NCBI GenBank assembly: GCA_963704535.1
Contig: OY969916.1
Coordinates: 3,534,001-3,598,000, forward strand
From: G963704535 sp963704535
GTDB taxonomy: Bacteria > Chloroflexota > Chloroflexia > Chloroflexales > Roseiflexaceae
DNA length: 64,000 nucleotides
Direction of reading: 5' to 3'
The translations under genes were made by a program, and so were the position numbers. This document shows, piece after piece, positions 17,501 through 26,952 of this stretch. Each line of letters begins with the position of its first letter. The stretch's first letter is position 1. The notes beneath the pieces are model-generated. The model did no database searches and was not told the DNA's origin. It saw nothing but the letters and a program-made list of their open reading frames with translations.

Positions 17501-19842
17501 TGACGGGCCGCCGTAAAATAGTCCCGCGCCGCTCCATAGGCGGTGGCGGCCTTGGCTTTCTGCCCGGCCAGCAGATTTAATCGCGCCAGCGCCGTGCGCT
17601 CCTCCGGCTCGACCAGCAACGCCGTTCCGCGATTGAACTGATGCACAATCTCAAACAGCGCCTCGTGCTGCTCGGTATCCGGTGTCTGCTGGAGCAACAG
17701 GCGACCGATACGCAGGTGCGTAGACGACTTCTGATCATCGGGTATCAGCGAATAGGCCGCCTGCCGCACCTGATCATGCAAAAAGCGGTAGGTCGGCACC
17801 TGGCGATCCGCCATGGGTCGGGCGGCCCCCTGGCTGTGGGCATGGGCAAACTGGTAGATCTCGCTGGTGGTCATCACCAGCCCGACCTGCACGGCGTGCC
17901 AAAAGTCAGCGGCGGTTGCGATGGGAGATTGTTCCGCCACCAGCGCCAGGGTCGCCAGATCAAACTGGTTGCCGATACAGGCCGCCAGCATCAACAGCGT
18001 CTGGGCGTCCGGCGGCAGCTTCTGCACCTGCTGCGCCATGAAGGTGACCGCATCATCCGTCAGTGCCAGGGTTCGGACCTGCGCCAGGTCACACTGCCAC
18101 TGCCCGCTGGCCGCATTGAAGGTCAGCAGCCGCTCGTCGTGGAGCGCATGCAGGAACTGGGTAGTGAAAAAGGGACTCCCGTGCGTCTTCTGATACACGA
18201 GCTGCGTGAGCGGCTGGGCCATCTCGGCTGGGCAACTGAGCGTATCGGCGATCAGCTGATTCATGTCGGCCTGGCTGAGCGGCGCCAGGGTCAGGGTGGT
18301 GACGGTAACATCGAGCGGGGGCAGGTCGGCGATGGTCGCCAGCAACGGGTGCGCCGGAGCGACCTCCGTATCGCGATAGGCGCCGATCACCAGCAGCGCG
18401 CCTGTCCCGGCCTCGGTCAGGAGCAGCTCCATCATGTGCAGGGAGGCCGAGTCGGCCCACTGGAGGTCGTCCAGGAAGACGACCAGCGGATGATGCGGCT
18501 GGGCCAGCGCCTTGATAAAACTGCGGAAGACGAACTCGAATCGGTGCTGGGCCTCGCGCCCCTCCAGCAGGGGCACCGCCGGCTGCGGCCCGATGATCAG
18601 CTCCAGGTTGGGAATGACATCGGTCACGAGGCGGCCATTAGCGCCGACCGCCGCCTGGATGGCGGTTCGCCACGCTTCCCGTTGGGCTTCGCTTTCGGTC
18701 AGGAGTTGATAGACCAGGCCCGTGAACGCCCGCACCCAGGCCAGGTAGGGGATGGTGCGCTGGTACTGGTCGAACTTCCCCGCGATGAAATAGCCGCGCC
18801 GGGCGGTCACCGGCTTGTGGATCTCATGCACCAGCACCGTTTTGCCGACCCCCGACGCGCCCGCCACCAGCAGCAATTCGCGGCCGCCGGTGGCCACGCG
18901 CTCAAAAGTGGCCAGCAGCCGGGCGACCTCAGCCTCCCGGCCATATAATGCCTGCGGGATCTGGAACCGCTCGGCGCGGTCATTCCGGCCAGGCGTGAAC
19001 GCAGCCAGGCTAGCCGGGGAGTCCAGGTGTTCCAGGCAGTACTCCAGATCGGCCACCAGCCCCTCCGCCGATTGGTAGCGATCTTCGGCATTTTTCGCCA
19101 GCAGCTTCATAATGATCGCCGACAGCGGCGCGGGCAGGCGCGGGTTGAACTGGTGGGGCGGCTGGGGCAGGCGGGCCAGGTGGGCATGGACCAGCTCCAG
19201 CGGGTTGTCGCTGGCGAAGGGGCGCTGGCCGGTCAGCAGTTCGTAGAGCGTGACCCCCAGCGAATACAGGTCGGTGCGATAGTCGACTGCCCGGTTCATG
19301 CGCCCGGTCTGCTCCGGCGAGATGTAGGCCAGCGTCCCCTCCAGGACCGATGGGCTCTGGAATCCGACTTCTTCGCGGCGTAGGCGGGTCGCCAGGCTGA
19401 AGTCAATCAGCTTGAGTTGGCCGGTGGCGGGATTGTAGACCAGGTTGCCGGGGGTGATGTCTTTGTGGATCATCTGGGCTCGATGGACCTGGCCGATACT
19501 GGTGGCGATGGTGATCGCCATGCGCAGAAAATCGGCCGGCTCCAGGTGGCCGGCTACACCGAGCTGGTTCAGCGCCGTCCCGCCGAAATCCTCCAGCACC
19601 AGCACCGGGCGCTGCCCGGCCTGCCCCAGCCGATAGCAGCGAATGACTCCTGGAGCATTCAGTGAGCGCAAGAGGTCATACTCGCGCTGAAAGCGGGCGA
19701 GCTGCTCTGGGGAGGGCGCCGATTCAGCCGGCAGCTTGAGGATCACTGGCTGGTTGTCCCAATCGCTGTAGGCACGGTAGATCAGGCAGTGGGCATTCTC
19801 AGCAATTTGCTCGGTGAGGTGATAGCCGCTGATATGAAGCAT
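14500..19842 (-). CDS. Hybrid Ser/Thr kinase - AAA ATPase - GAF - histidine kinase
   Basis: 1780 residues. In order: a eukaryotic-type kinase domain (about 5-270; Lys in VILKLP, catalytic loop IHKDITPGN, DFS in place of DFG, YISPEQTGR activation loop); a MalT/AAA16-type ATPase (about 300-600; GREAEV, Walker A GASGVGKT, Walker B VVFLDDLQWAD); a long helical TPR-like middle; a GAF sensor domain (about 1330-1490); HisKA with SHELRTPLNVINGY; and HATPase ending GTGLGLPISKGLVEMHGG. The architecture matches large multi-sensor kinases of cyanobacteria, Chloroflexota and fungi. No transmembrane segment is evident, so it is cytosolic. The last 20 residues are encoded by a repeat. The downstream receiver gene is its likely partner. 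The ATG at 19842 has GGAGG upstream. Confidence 0.92.
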   Translation of the reverse strand: MLHISGYHLTEQIAENAHCLIYRAYSDWDNQPVILKLPAESAPSPEQLARFQREYDLLRSLNAPGVIRCYRLGQAGQRPVLVLEDFGGTALNQLGVAGHLEPADFLRMAITIATSIGQVHRAQMIHKDITPGNLVYNPATGQLKLIDFSLATRLRREEVGFQSPSVLEGTLAYISPEQTGRMNRAVDYRTDLYSLGVTLYELLTGQRPFASDNPLELVHAHLARLPQPPHQFNPRLPAPLSAIIMKLLAKNAEDRYQSAEGLVADLEYCLEHLDSPASLAAFTPGRNDRAERFQIPQALYGREAEVARLLATFERVATGGRELLLVAGASGVGKTVLVHEIHKPVTARRGYFIAGKFDQYQRTIPYLAWVRAFTGLVYQLLTESEAQREAWRTAIQAAVGANGRLVTDVIPNLELIIGPQPAVPLLEGREAQHRFEFVFRSFIKALAQPHHPLVVFLDDLQWADSASLHMMELLLTEAGTGALLVIGAYRDTEVAPAHPLLATIADLPPLDVTVTTLTLAPLSQADMNQLIADTLSCPAEMAQPLTQLVYQKTHGSPFFTTQFLHALHDERLLTFNAASGQWQCDLAQVRTLALTDDAVTFMAQQVQKLPPDAQTLLMLAACIGNQFDLATLALVAEQSPIATAADFWHAVQVGLVMTTSEIYQFAHAHSQGAARPMADRQVPTYRFLHDQVRQAAYSLIPDDQKSSTHLRIGRLLLQQTPDTEQHEALFEIVHQFNRGTALLVEPEERTALARLNLLAGQKAKAATAYGAARDYFTAARQLLPEDSWQRHYALTLQLYESSVEAAYLSGDFDQTDRLTDVVLSQATTIFDQVKVYDVKSQALVAQNKLVEAVNTGLQFLVQLGVAVPQQPSQQDVFVALQEAQAAYQEPGIAALINLPLMNDPMQLAAMRILSSILAAAYLTSPELYAVLTAKEINLSIKYGNTPISTHSYASYGLILCGVLGDIEAGYQFGQLALDLLHRLDAREFHCKVYSIVHAFIAHWKDSIKNMLAPLRSAYYSGLETGDLQFAGYSAVLYSAFAYFGGIEKNLAELQREAFVLSESIHQVKQITAFQYFQMLHQAVHDLIEGRSSSKYLQGAYYDEETLLPRHIQANDRNGIFYLYCHKLLLNYLFGEYQQAVEEAANTEQYLDGATGFPYVPLFYCYDLLARLAAYREAPHGPPDELLLRIEASQEKMKTWAHSAPMNWLHRWELVEAERQRVFGDQWKASEHYDRAIAGAQEHGSMREAALANELAATFYLDWGKEKVAQTYMQDAYDGYARWGAAAKTAQLEQRYARLLAPMLAARIPASDTRISRSSTTSTMVGASLDLFTVIKASQAIAGEIELAPLLRQLMRIVIENAGAQRGALILERGGEWAIEAQGDVDSQEIAVAQAHDLRTSAAVAAGIVAYVARTCDSVVLNDAAGEGPFTSDPYIRQHQTKSVLCTPLINQGRVSGILYLENNLATGAFIPSRVELLKLLSAQMAMSLDNARIYANLEAKVVERTQELAKAKEAAEQANDLKTRFLASMSHELRTPLNVINGYAELLLTSDNYGPLSDPQRQRLERVHANGEHLLGLINDILDLSKIEAGRMDLAPEDINLVLLMKSVMSTAIGLTQNKSVEIILDVPEDLPLPVRIDGKRIRQVLLNLLSNAAKFTEEGSITLQAQPQDDGTIRVSVRDTGIGIAPEHLALIFEEFRQADSDLARAYQGTGLGLPISKGLVEMHGGTMWVESTPGVGSTFSFTLPMAQQVPAQLADAAPLGKRGFEGATPSVFPTHIVK

Positions 19843-20131
19843 GGGACAGTTCCTCCAACGGGGCAGCTTTGTCTGTCTCCCCCAGGCATATTGTAAAGTA
19901 TAACGGCGTTATCGGAAACCTCGCTAAGAGTATAATCGGCCGCAAAAATTGATAATGACCCAACAGTACCGGTTGGTGTTGAACCATTGGTCCGAGGGCC
20001 AGCGATGTCTGCTACAATAGTGTATTAACTTGCCTGGGCGATAGTATCTATTGGAAAGGAGGGGCAAGGGGAGGGCAGTCCTCCCCTTAAACCCCATCCT
20101 TTAGAGAAGGAATTGGAATAAGGAGGGGCAC
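19843..20131. other. Divergent intergenic region with repeat remnants
   Basis: 19850-19925 holds one decayed end of a family A element (CCCCCAGGCATATTGTAAAGTATAACGG). 20054-20104 is a family C palindrome (GGGGAGGGCAGTCCTCCCC). Between them lies AT-richer sequence with GCTACAATAGTG near 20010, a possible -10 region for the acetyltransferase gene. No coding sequence is seen. Confidence 0.5.
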
Positions 20132-20779
20132 ATGGGTTGGGATGCGCCTGAACGGATTACACGCCGTGGACAGTATGTGTCGCTTGCCCCACTTGACCCT
20201 GAGCGGGATATCGACGACCTCTACGAACTCTCGCACGAGCCGGCGATCTATCAAGGGCTGTGGACCTATCTGGCGAATGGCCCATACGCCACGAAGGCCG
20301 AGATGCTGACGTGGCTGCACGCCATAGCGCCAGGCGACGATCCGCTCTTTTTCACAGTGACGAGCCACGCCCACAACCGCAGCGTGGGAATGATCTCGAT
20401 CATGAGCATTGCGGCGCCGATGGGGCGTGCCGAACTGGGCCACATCTGGTACTCGCCACTAGTCCAGCGGACAAAGGTGAACACTGAGACCGTCTACCTG
20501 CTCTTGTCATACCTGTTTGACGATTTACGGTACCGCCGCGTCGAGTGGAAATGCAATAACGCGAACGAGCCCAGTAAACGGACCGCCCAACGTCTGGGGT
20601 TTGTGCCCGAAGGTATGTTTCGTCAACATATGATCGTCAAGGGGAAAAACCGCGATACCGCCTGGTTCTCGATCATCGATTCCGAGTGGCCGGTACGGAA
20701 GGCGCACTTCCTGACCTATCTCATGCCGGATGCGGATGTGTCGTTGGCAGCACTCAATGGTTTTACACCGCCGGCATAA
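20132..20779 (+). CDS. GNAT family N-acetyltransferase
   Basis: 215 residues in the RimJ/RimL-type branch of GNAT enzymes, which transfer acetyl from acetyl-CoA to an amine. Recognisable pieces are the N-terminal VSLAPLDPERD, the beta-strand pair SVGMISIMSI and AELGHIWYSP, then EWKCNNANEPSKRTAQRLGFVPEG, the acetyl-CoA/substrate region. The ATG at 20132 lies behind AAGGAGGGG. Substrate unknown; the family includes stress and small-molecule acetyltransferases. Confidence 0.9.
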   Translation: MGWDAPERITRRGQYVSLAPLDPERDIDDLYELSHEPAIYQGLWTYLANGPYATKAEMLTWLHAIAPGDDPLFFTVTSHAHNRSVGMISIMSIAAPMGRAELGHIWYSPLVQRTKVNTETVYLLLSYLFDDLRYRRVEWKCNNANEPSKRTAQRLGFVPEGMFRQHMIVKGKNRDTAWFSIIDSEWPVRKAHFLTYLMPDADVSLAALNGFTPPA

Positions 20780-20919
20780 GATCATGACACTTGTATCCAG
20801 ATGTTGTGGGAGATTTTCTTGAGGGGCGACCCCCTCAAACTCCCCCTTTTTTACATGTTGTGGGAGATTTTCTTGAGGGGCGACCCCCTCAAACTCCCCC
20901 TTTTTTACATGTTGTGGAT

Positions 20920-22407
<1,488 letters not shown>

Positions 22408-22454
22408 AGCTCCTCCTTGCCGCGAACCGCTAGAGCATCAAGTATTGAGAACGA

Positions 22455-22605
22455 TCCGCGAAGTGACGCGAAGTGACGCGAAGTGACGCGAAGGAATAAC
22501 TATAATTACGCATATAGCAAACCTATTTGAGTTGTAAACGTGGGTGGGCTTTTCTATGGGGGCTTCCCCCACACCCCCTTTTACAACTCATTTAGGAATG
22601 CTATA
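22455..22605. repeat. Short direct repeats and a family B element between regulator and kinase genes
   Basis: 22459-22495 holds GAAGTGACGC repeated three times. 22512-22605 is a full family B element running from ATATAGCAAACCTATTTGAG to CTCATTTAGGAATGCTATA, with TA at both ends and GGGGGCTTCCCCC in the middle. The element splits the regulator-kinase operon. Confidence 0.85.
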
Positions 22606-22650
22606 TCTTCGCGTGATTTCGCGTGGCTTCGCGGATTCTCCATGGGTGTT

Positions 22651-23361
22651 CTAGACAGTCTCTTTATCGTCGGGAGCGATCGTTCGGGCGCGCTCGTCCT
22701 CACGCAGGGCGTACCCTGCGCCGCGGATCGTCTGGATCAGGCGCTCCCCCTGGAGCGCCTCCAGCTTATCGCGCAGCCGCCCAATGTGGACCTCAATCGC
22801 ATTGCTGTCGACCTCGGCGTCACCCCAGACATGCTGCAAAATTTGTTCGCGGGTCAGCACCTGCCGGGGGTGCTGGAGGAACAGCAACAGCAGCTCATAC
22901 TCGCGCGTGGTCAGGTCGATGCGACGACCACTGCGCTGCGCCTCGCGGGTGCCGGTGTCAAGGCGCAGGTCGGCGAACACCAACATCTCCCCCGCGTGGG
23001 GCTGCGTCCGGCGAAACACCGCCCGGATGCGGGCCAGCAGCTCGTCGAAGTCAAACGGCTTGACCAGATAATCGTCGGCGCCGCTATCAAGGCCCGCGAT
23101 TCGATCCGGCACCGCGTCGCGCGCCGTCAGCATTAGGATCGGGACACTCGTCCCCCGGCGCAGCCGCCGGCACACCTCAAGCCCGTCCAGGCCCGGCAGC
23201 ATCACATCGAGAATCACCAGATCCGGCGATTCGACGCGAACGAGCCGCAGCGCCTCCATCCCGTCGGCGGCGAGCTGAACATCGTAGCCCTCGAACCGCA
23301 GCCCGCGACCCATCACGCTGCGAATGTGGGGATCGTCGTCTACTACCAAGATTGTCGTCAT
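22651..23361 (-). CDS. OmpR/PhoB-type response regulator
   Basis: 236 residues: receiver domain (VVDDDPHIR, phosphoacceptor Asp in LVILDVMLPGLDG, TARD, KPFDF) followed by a winged-helix DNA-binding domain (DLTTREYELLLLF, VEVHIGRLRDKL-like AIEVHIGRLRDKL, IRGAGYALR). It probably controls transcription in response to the HAMP kinase downstream. A GGAGG site precedes the ATG at 23361. The last residues (DERARTIAPDDKETV) are unusually charged but not repeat-encoded. Confidence 0.95.
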   Translation of the reverse strand: MTTILVVDDDPHIRSVMGRGLRFEGYDVQLAADGMEALRLVRVESPDLVILDVMLPGLDGLEVCRRLRRGTSVPILMLTARDAVPDRIAGLDSGADDYLVKPFDFDELLARIRAVFRRTQPHAGEMLVFADLRLDTGTREAQRSGRRIDLTTREYELLLLFLQHPRQVLTREQILQHVWGDAEVDSNAIEVHIGRLRDKLEALQGERLIQTIRGAGYALREDERARTIAPDDKETV

Positions 23362-23514
23362 TAGGTGCCTCCCGCGGGCAGTATAGCATATCCGTGCGTC
23401 AGGCTGTCGTCAACCGTGCTTCATCCTGGCGTCAGTTTTGTTTGGTAGAGTGCCGCGCATCCAGTAAAGGACAGGAGTTACGCGGTCGCATCTGCAACAC
23501 CGCTCTTGCCTGCG

Positions 23515-23762
23515 GCAGCGAGGATGACATTATCGCGCTGGTCCACGAGGGCGCCCAGGAAGGCACGCTGGAGGATACCGAGAAGGAGCTGATCACCAAC
23601 ATCTTTACCTTTACCGATCGGCGGGTGCGCTCGGTGATGACGCCCCGGCCACAGATAGTGGCGGTTCGGTTCAGCGCGCCGTTCGCGACGATCCTGGAAG
23701 TGGCGGCCCAGGCGGGCTATTCGCGTCTCCCGGTCTACCAACAGACCCTTGATGACATCTGG
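23515..23762 (+). pseudogene. Fragment of a CNNM/CorC-type (hemolysin-like) CBS transporter gene
   Basis: About 80 residues match the start of the CBS-pair region of CorC/TlyC-family proteins: EDDIIALVHEGAQEGTLEDTE, then VRSVMTPRPQIVAV and GYSRLPVYQQTLDDI. The N-terminal DUF21 membrane domain, second CBS half and CorC domain are missing. The upstream part of the open frame (23352-23510) has no similarity I recognise. It is a decayed remnant, directly upstream of a repeat-rich tract. Confidence 0.7.
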
Positions 23763-23794
23763 CGCTGGAGGAGTTCACAGCCGGGCAATAATAT

Positions 23795-24135
23795 GAGCGG
23801 ATAGGAAACGGATAGAACGGGCAGAACGGATAAGAAACGGATAGAACGGATATCGGATGCGGGCGGCGGGAGCGATGTCGAACATTGCCCGACCGCCCGC
23901 GATTCGCCCCTCCACGACGTTTTCGTTGACGTTTTCGTTGGATTTCGGCGCGGGCGAATACCAGATTCGCCCCTCCACAATGATAATATCCATGTATCGC
24001 AATGACATCATCGCAATATCATCGATCGCGCAATGCGAAGGGCAAATCTGGTATTCGCCTACAAAGGAATCGGCGCCCGCATCGCGATATCATCGACCAC
24101 ACAACGCGAAGGGCGAATCTGGTATTCGCCCACAA
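23795..24135. repeat. Low-complexity words and GGGCGAAT palindromes
   Basis: 23800-23855 repeats GGATAGAACGG and AAACGGATAGAACGG. From 23952 the palindrome GGGCGAATACCAGATTCGCCC appears, then inverted-orientation copies near 24038 (GGGCAAATCTGGTATTCGCC) and 24110 (GGGCGAATCTGGTATTCGCCC), interspersed with GGCGCCCGCAATGG and ATCGCGATATCATCG. No gene is likely before the small membrane-protein frame. Confidence 0.75.
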
Positions 24136-24457
24136 TGGAACCGGCGCCCGCAATGGAGCCATCGCGGCGCTCATCGAATGCGAAAGATGCGGTACAATAC
24201 ACAAGCAGTCGCCCTCTAGCAAGAAATGGCTGTTGGCCGGCCCTGCATCACTCCTGCTCCTGAGCCTCCTCATCGAATCAGACCGACGAGATCTGCTTGG
24301 TGCTGCAACCATCGTGGCTAATGTAGCCTGGCTCGTCCTTGCCATTGCCGGATTTGCGCCACATCCACGAGCCGAAAAACTGCTTCGGCTCACCGGAATT
24401 GCTATCCTCATCGCCACAATGTGCCTATTTGTGCTATGGCTTCTGCGACGCGCCTGA
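24002..24457 (+). CDS. Possible small membrane protein with repeat-encoded N-terminus
   Basis: The frame from 24002 encodes 151 residues, but roughly the first 55 come from GGGCGAAT-type repeats and are probably not native. From about 24176 it reads IECERCGTIHKQ, a half zinc-ribbon, then two or three hydrophobic segments (WLLAGPASLLLLSLLI, ATIVANVAWLVLAIAGF, GIAILIATMCLFVLWLL). This looks like a real small inner-membrane protein whose 5' end was replaced or truncated by repeats. No family is recognised and the start is uncertain. Confidence 0.4.
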   Translation: MTSSQYHRSRNAKGKSGIRLQRNRRPHRDIIDHTTRRANLVFAHNGTGARNGAIAALIECERCGTIHKQSPSSKKWLLAGPASLLLLSLLIESDRRDLLGAATIVANVAWLVLAIAGFAPHPRAEKLLRLTGIAILIATMCLFVLWLLRRA

Positions 24458-24692
24458 GCTTCTACACGCCCCAGGCTCCTCTATGACTTATCCGGAAGCG
24501 ACCGCTGCCTTAAGCAACTGCCATCCTCTGTCGTACGAGGAACCCCACAACTGCCATCGCTGGTGCTCAAAGCATGGTAACATCATACCAATATCAGAGG
24601 AATAGGGCATGCCACGGTTTCGGCGCGCTTCGCCAGCCGAACGCGAAACCATGGCTGGTTGGCTCCCCCCAGCTACATGTAGAAGGAAAGAC

Positions 24693-26525
24693 ATGCTCGG
24701 CACTGTGACATTCGGATTGCTACGAACCGGCGACTTTATCCGGCAGGCCGCACTGCGCTTGCGATACGTCCTTCCCGAAGGGCGCCCGCTGCCCGAGGAT
24801 GTGTGGCGGCGCCGGCACCGGGGGATCATCGTCTTGCTCTGGCTCCACGTGATTGGCCTGGCATGCTTCGGCCTGCTTGGGCGCAACGGGGTGCTCCACA
24901 GCATCGGCGAGGCCGCACTGGTGGCCATCGCCGCGCTGGTGGCCGTCGCGCCGGGGCGCAGCCGCCGGTTTCGTGCCGGCGCGGCGAGCGCCGGCCTCAT
25001 TACCGCGTCAGCAATCCTGGTGCATCTCTCGGGCGGCTATATCGAGATGCACTTCCATTTCTTTGTAGCCCTGATCATTATCTCCCTGTACCAGGATTGG
25101 GTGCCCTTTTTGCTTGCGATCGGCTACGTGGTGCTCGAACACGGCGTGTTTGGCATGCTTGTTCCGACCGTTGTCTATAATCACCCCGACGGCTGGGCGC
25201 ACCCCTGGAAATGGGCAGCCATTCATGGCATATTCGTGCTGGCCGCCAGCATCGCCTGCCTGGTCAACTGGCGTCTCAGCGAGGCTGCGCGGGCGCATGC
25301 CGAGCTGATCCTGGCATCGGCGGGCGATGGCATTTTCGGCCTAGATATGCGCGGCAGAATCACATTCGCGAACCCGGCGGCGGCGAAGTTGCTGGGGTGG
25401 GACCTGATCGAGTTGATCGGTCAACCATTGAGCCCGATCCTGTATGGGGTGAAATCGAGCGGTGTGCAGGCTGCCGGGGAGATTCATCCGATCATCGCCG
25501 CGCTGCGGAAGGGGATGATTCAGCAAGCAACTGACGACAACTTCTTGTGCAAAGATGGGACACAGCTCCCAGTCGAGTATACCAGCACTCCGATCCGCGA
25601 GGGCGGCGCGGTAGTCGGCGTGGTGGTGGTGTTCCGGGATATCACCGAGCGCAAACGAGTGCGGGAGCTACAGATCGCCAAAGAGGCCGCAGAGGCAGCC
25701 AATCGCGCGAAGAGCACGTTTCTGGCCCATATGAGCCATGAGCTGCGAACACCACTGACCGCTATCCTTGGCTATAGCGATCTATTGCTGCTCCAGGCTC
25801 AATTGCAGGGCGATCAGAGCTTGAATGGCGATATCGAGCAGATTCGCGGGGCGGGAACAAAACTGCTGACCCTGATTAACAATGTCCTTGATCTCTCGAA
25901 GATCGAGGCCGGCAAGACCGAGCTTTACCTGGAAACCTTCGCTGTTCCCAAGCTTATCCTAGATGTCGTAGCCACTATTAGGCCGCTGGCCGAGCAAAAC
26001 GCCAACTCCTTGAAGGTCCACTGTGATGAAGACATCGGCTACATCCACGCTGATATGCTCAAGCTGCGCCAGGTGCTGCTCAACTTACTCTCCAACGCGG
26101 CCAAGTTCACCGAGAACGGTGTTATTACGATTGAGGTAACTCGCGAGGAATCGACGAACAACCAACCGCAAACGGCTGGCGGTGATCTTGATGATTTGTT
26201 CGCCGCCGTCGTCCCGGCGTTTGGTGAGCTTGACGAAGGGCAAGCCGGGATTTACCGCTCGTCCTTTGTCGTTTTTCGGGTCAGCGATACCGGCATCGGC
26301 TTGGAGCCCGCGCAGCAGCAGAGCCTCTTCCAGGAATTCACCCAAGCCGAAGGCTGGATCGCGCGCAGGTACGGCGGCACCGGCCTGGGGCTGGCGCTCA
26401 GCCGACGCCTCTGTAGGTTGATGGGCGGCGACATCGATGTGTGGAGCACGCCTGGGCAGGGCTCTACCTTTACTGTTCGCCTTCTTGTCACGGAGATGAT
26501 GCATGTCGAAGATTCTACTCGTTGA
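24693..26525 (+). CDS. Membrane PAS-domain sensor histidine kinase
   Basis: 610 residues from the ATG at 24693, which follows AAGGAAAG; an upstream ATG at 24609 lacks a site. The N-terminal 210 residues hold about six hydrophobic segments including IEMHFHFFVALIIIS and a QDWVPFLLAIGYVVLEHGVF stretch, a multi-pass sensor module recurrent in bacterial kinases. A PAS domain follows (ILASAGDGIFGLDMRG), then HisKA (MSHELRTPLTAILGY) and HATPase (NLLSNAAKFTE; GTGLGLALSRRL). A receiver gene overlaps its last 23 bases, so the two are translationally coupled and form a signalling pair. Confidence 0.92.
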   Translation: MLGTVTFGLLRTGDFIRQAALRLRYVLPEGRPLPEDVWRRRHRGIIVLLWLHVIGLACFGLLGRNGVLHSIGEAALVAIAALVAVAPGRSRRFRAGAASAGLITASAILVHLSGGYIEMHFHFFVALIIISLYQDWVPFLLAIGYVVLEHGVFGMLVPTVVYNHPDGWAHPWKWAAIHGIFVLAASIACLVNWRLSEAARAHAELILASAGDGIFGLDMRGRITFANPAAAKLLGWDLIELIGQPLSPILYGVKSSGVQAAGEIHPIIAALRKGMIQQATDDNFLCKDGTQLPVEYTSTPIREGGAVVGVVVVFRDITERKRVRELQIAKEAAEAANRAKSTFLAHMSHELRTPLTAILGYSDLLLLQAQLQGDQSLNGDIEQIRGAGTKLLTLINNVLDLSKIEAGKTELYLETFAVPKLILDVVATIRPLAEQNANSLKVHCDEDIGYIHADMLKLRQVLLNLLSNAAKFTENGVITIEVTREESTNNQPQTAGGDLDDLFAAVVPAFGELDEGQAGIYRSSFVVFRVSDTGIGLEPAQQQSLFQEFTQAEGWIARRYGGTGLGLALSRRLCRLMGGDIDVWSTPGQGSTFTVRLLVTEMMHVEDSTR

Positions 26526-26877
26526 GGATGACTCAACAAACCGGGACATAATCTCGCGTTATCTGGCGCTGCTCGGCTACAGGATTGTGGTCGCAGTGGA
26601 CGGGATGCAGGCCGTGACATTGGCCCAGACCGAGCGCCCCGATCTGATTCTCATGGACATGCGGTTGCCGGTGATCGACGGGTGGGAGGCGACACGCCGA
26701 ATCAAAGCGTTGCCGGCGACGCGTACCATCCCGGTCGTTGCCCTGACGGCCTATGCGATGGACAATGACCGGCGGCTGTGCCTGGAAGCGGGGTGCGACG
26801 ACTACGAGACCAAGCCGCTGGAGTTCCCGCGACTGCTGGAGAAAATTCGATCGATCCTGAGCACACGGATCGCCTGA
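26503..26877 (+). CDS. Single-domain response regulator (DivK/CheY-like)
   Basis: 124 residues, receiver only: LLVEDDSTNRDI, phosphoacceptor Asp in LILMDMRLPVIDG, ALTAYAM, and DDYETKPLEF with the conserved Lys. It overlaps the kinase gene by 23 bases in another frame and is its likely substrate. No DNA-binding domain. Confidence 0.93.
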   Translation: MSKILLVEDDSTNRDIISRYLALLGYRIVVAVDGMQAVTLAQTERPDLILMDMRLPVIDGWEATRRIKALPATRTIPVVALTAYAMDNDRRLCLEAGCDDYETKPLEFPRLLEKIRSILSTRIA

Positions 26878-26887
26878 TCTGCCGCCA

Positions 26888-26950
26888 TTCTACTTTACAA
26901 TGTGAGTGGGGGAGACTGAGGGGGCAGCCCCCTCAAACCCCCTTTTTCCA
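26888..26950. repeat. Palindromic repeat, family A
   Basis: CTACTTTACAATGTGAGTGGGGGAGACTGAGGGGG and the complementary CCCCCTCAAACCCCC lie between the convergent receiver and CoA-transferase genes, where the hairpin may stop transcription from both sides. Confidence 0.8.
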
Positions 26951-26952
26951 CC

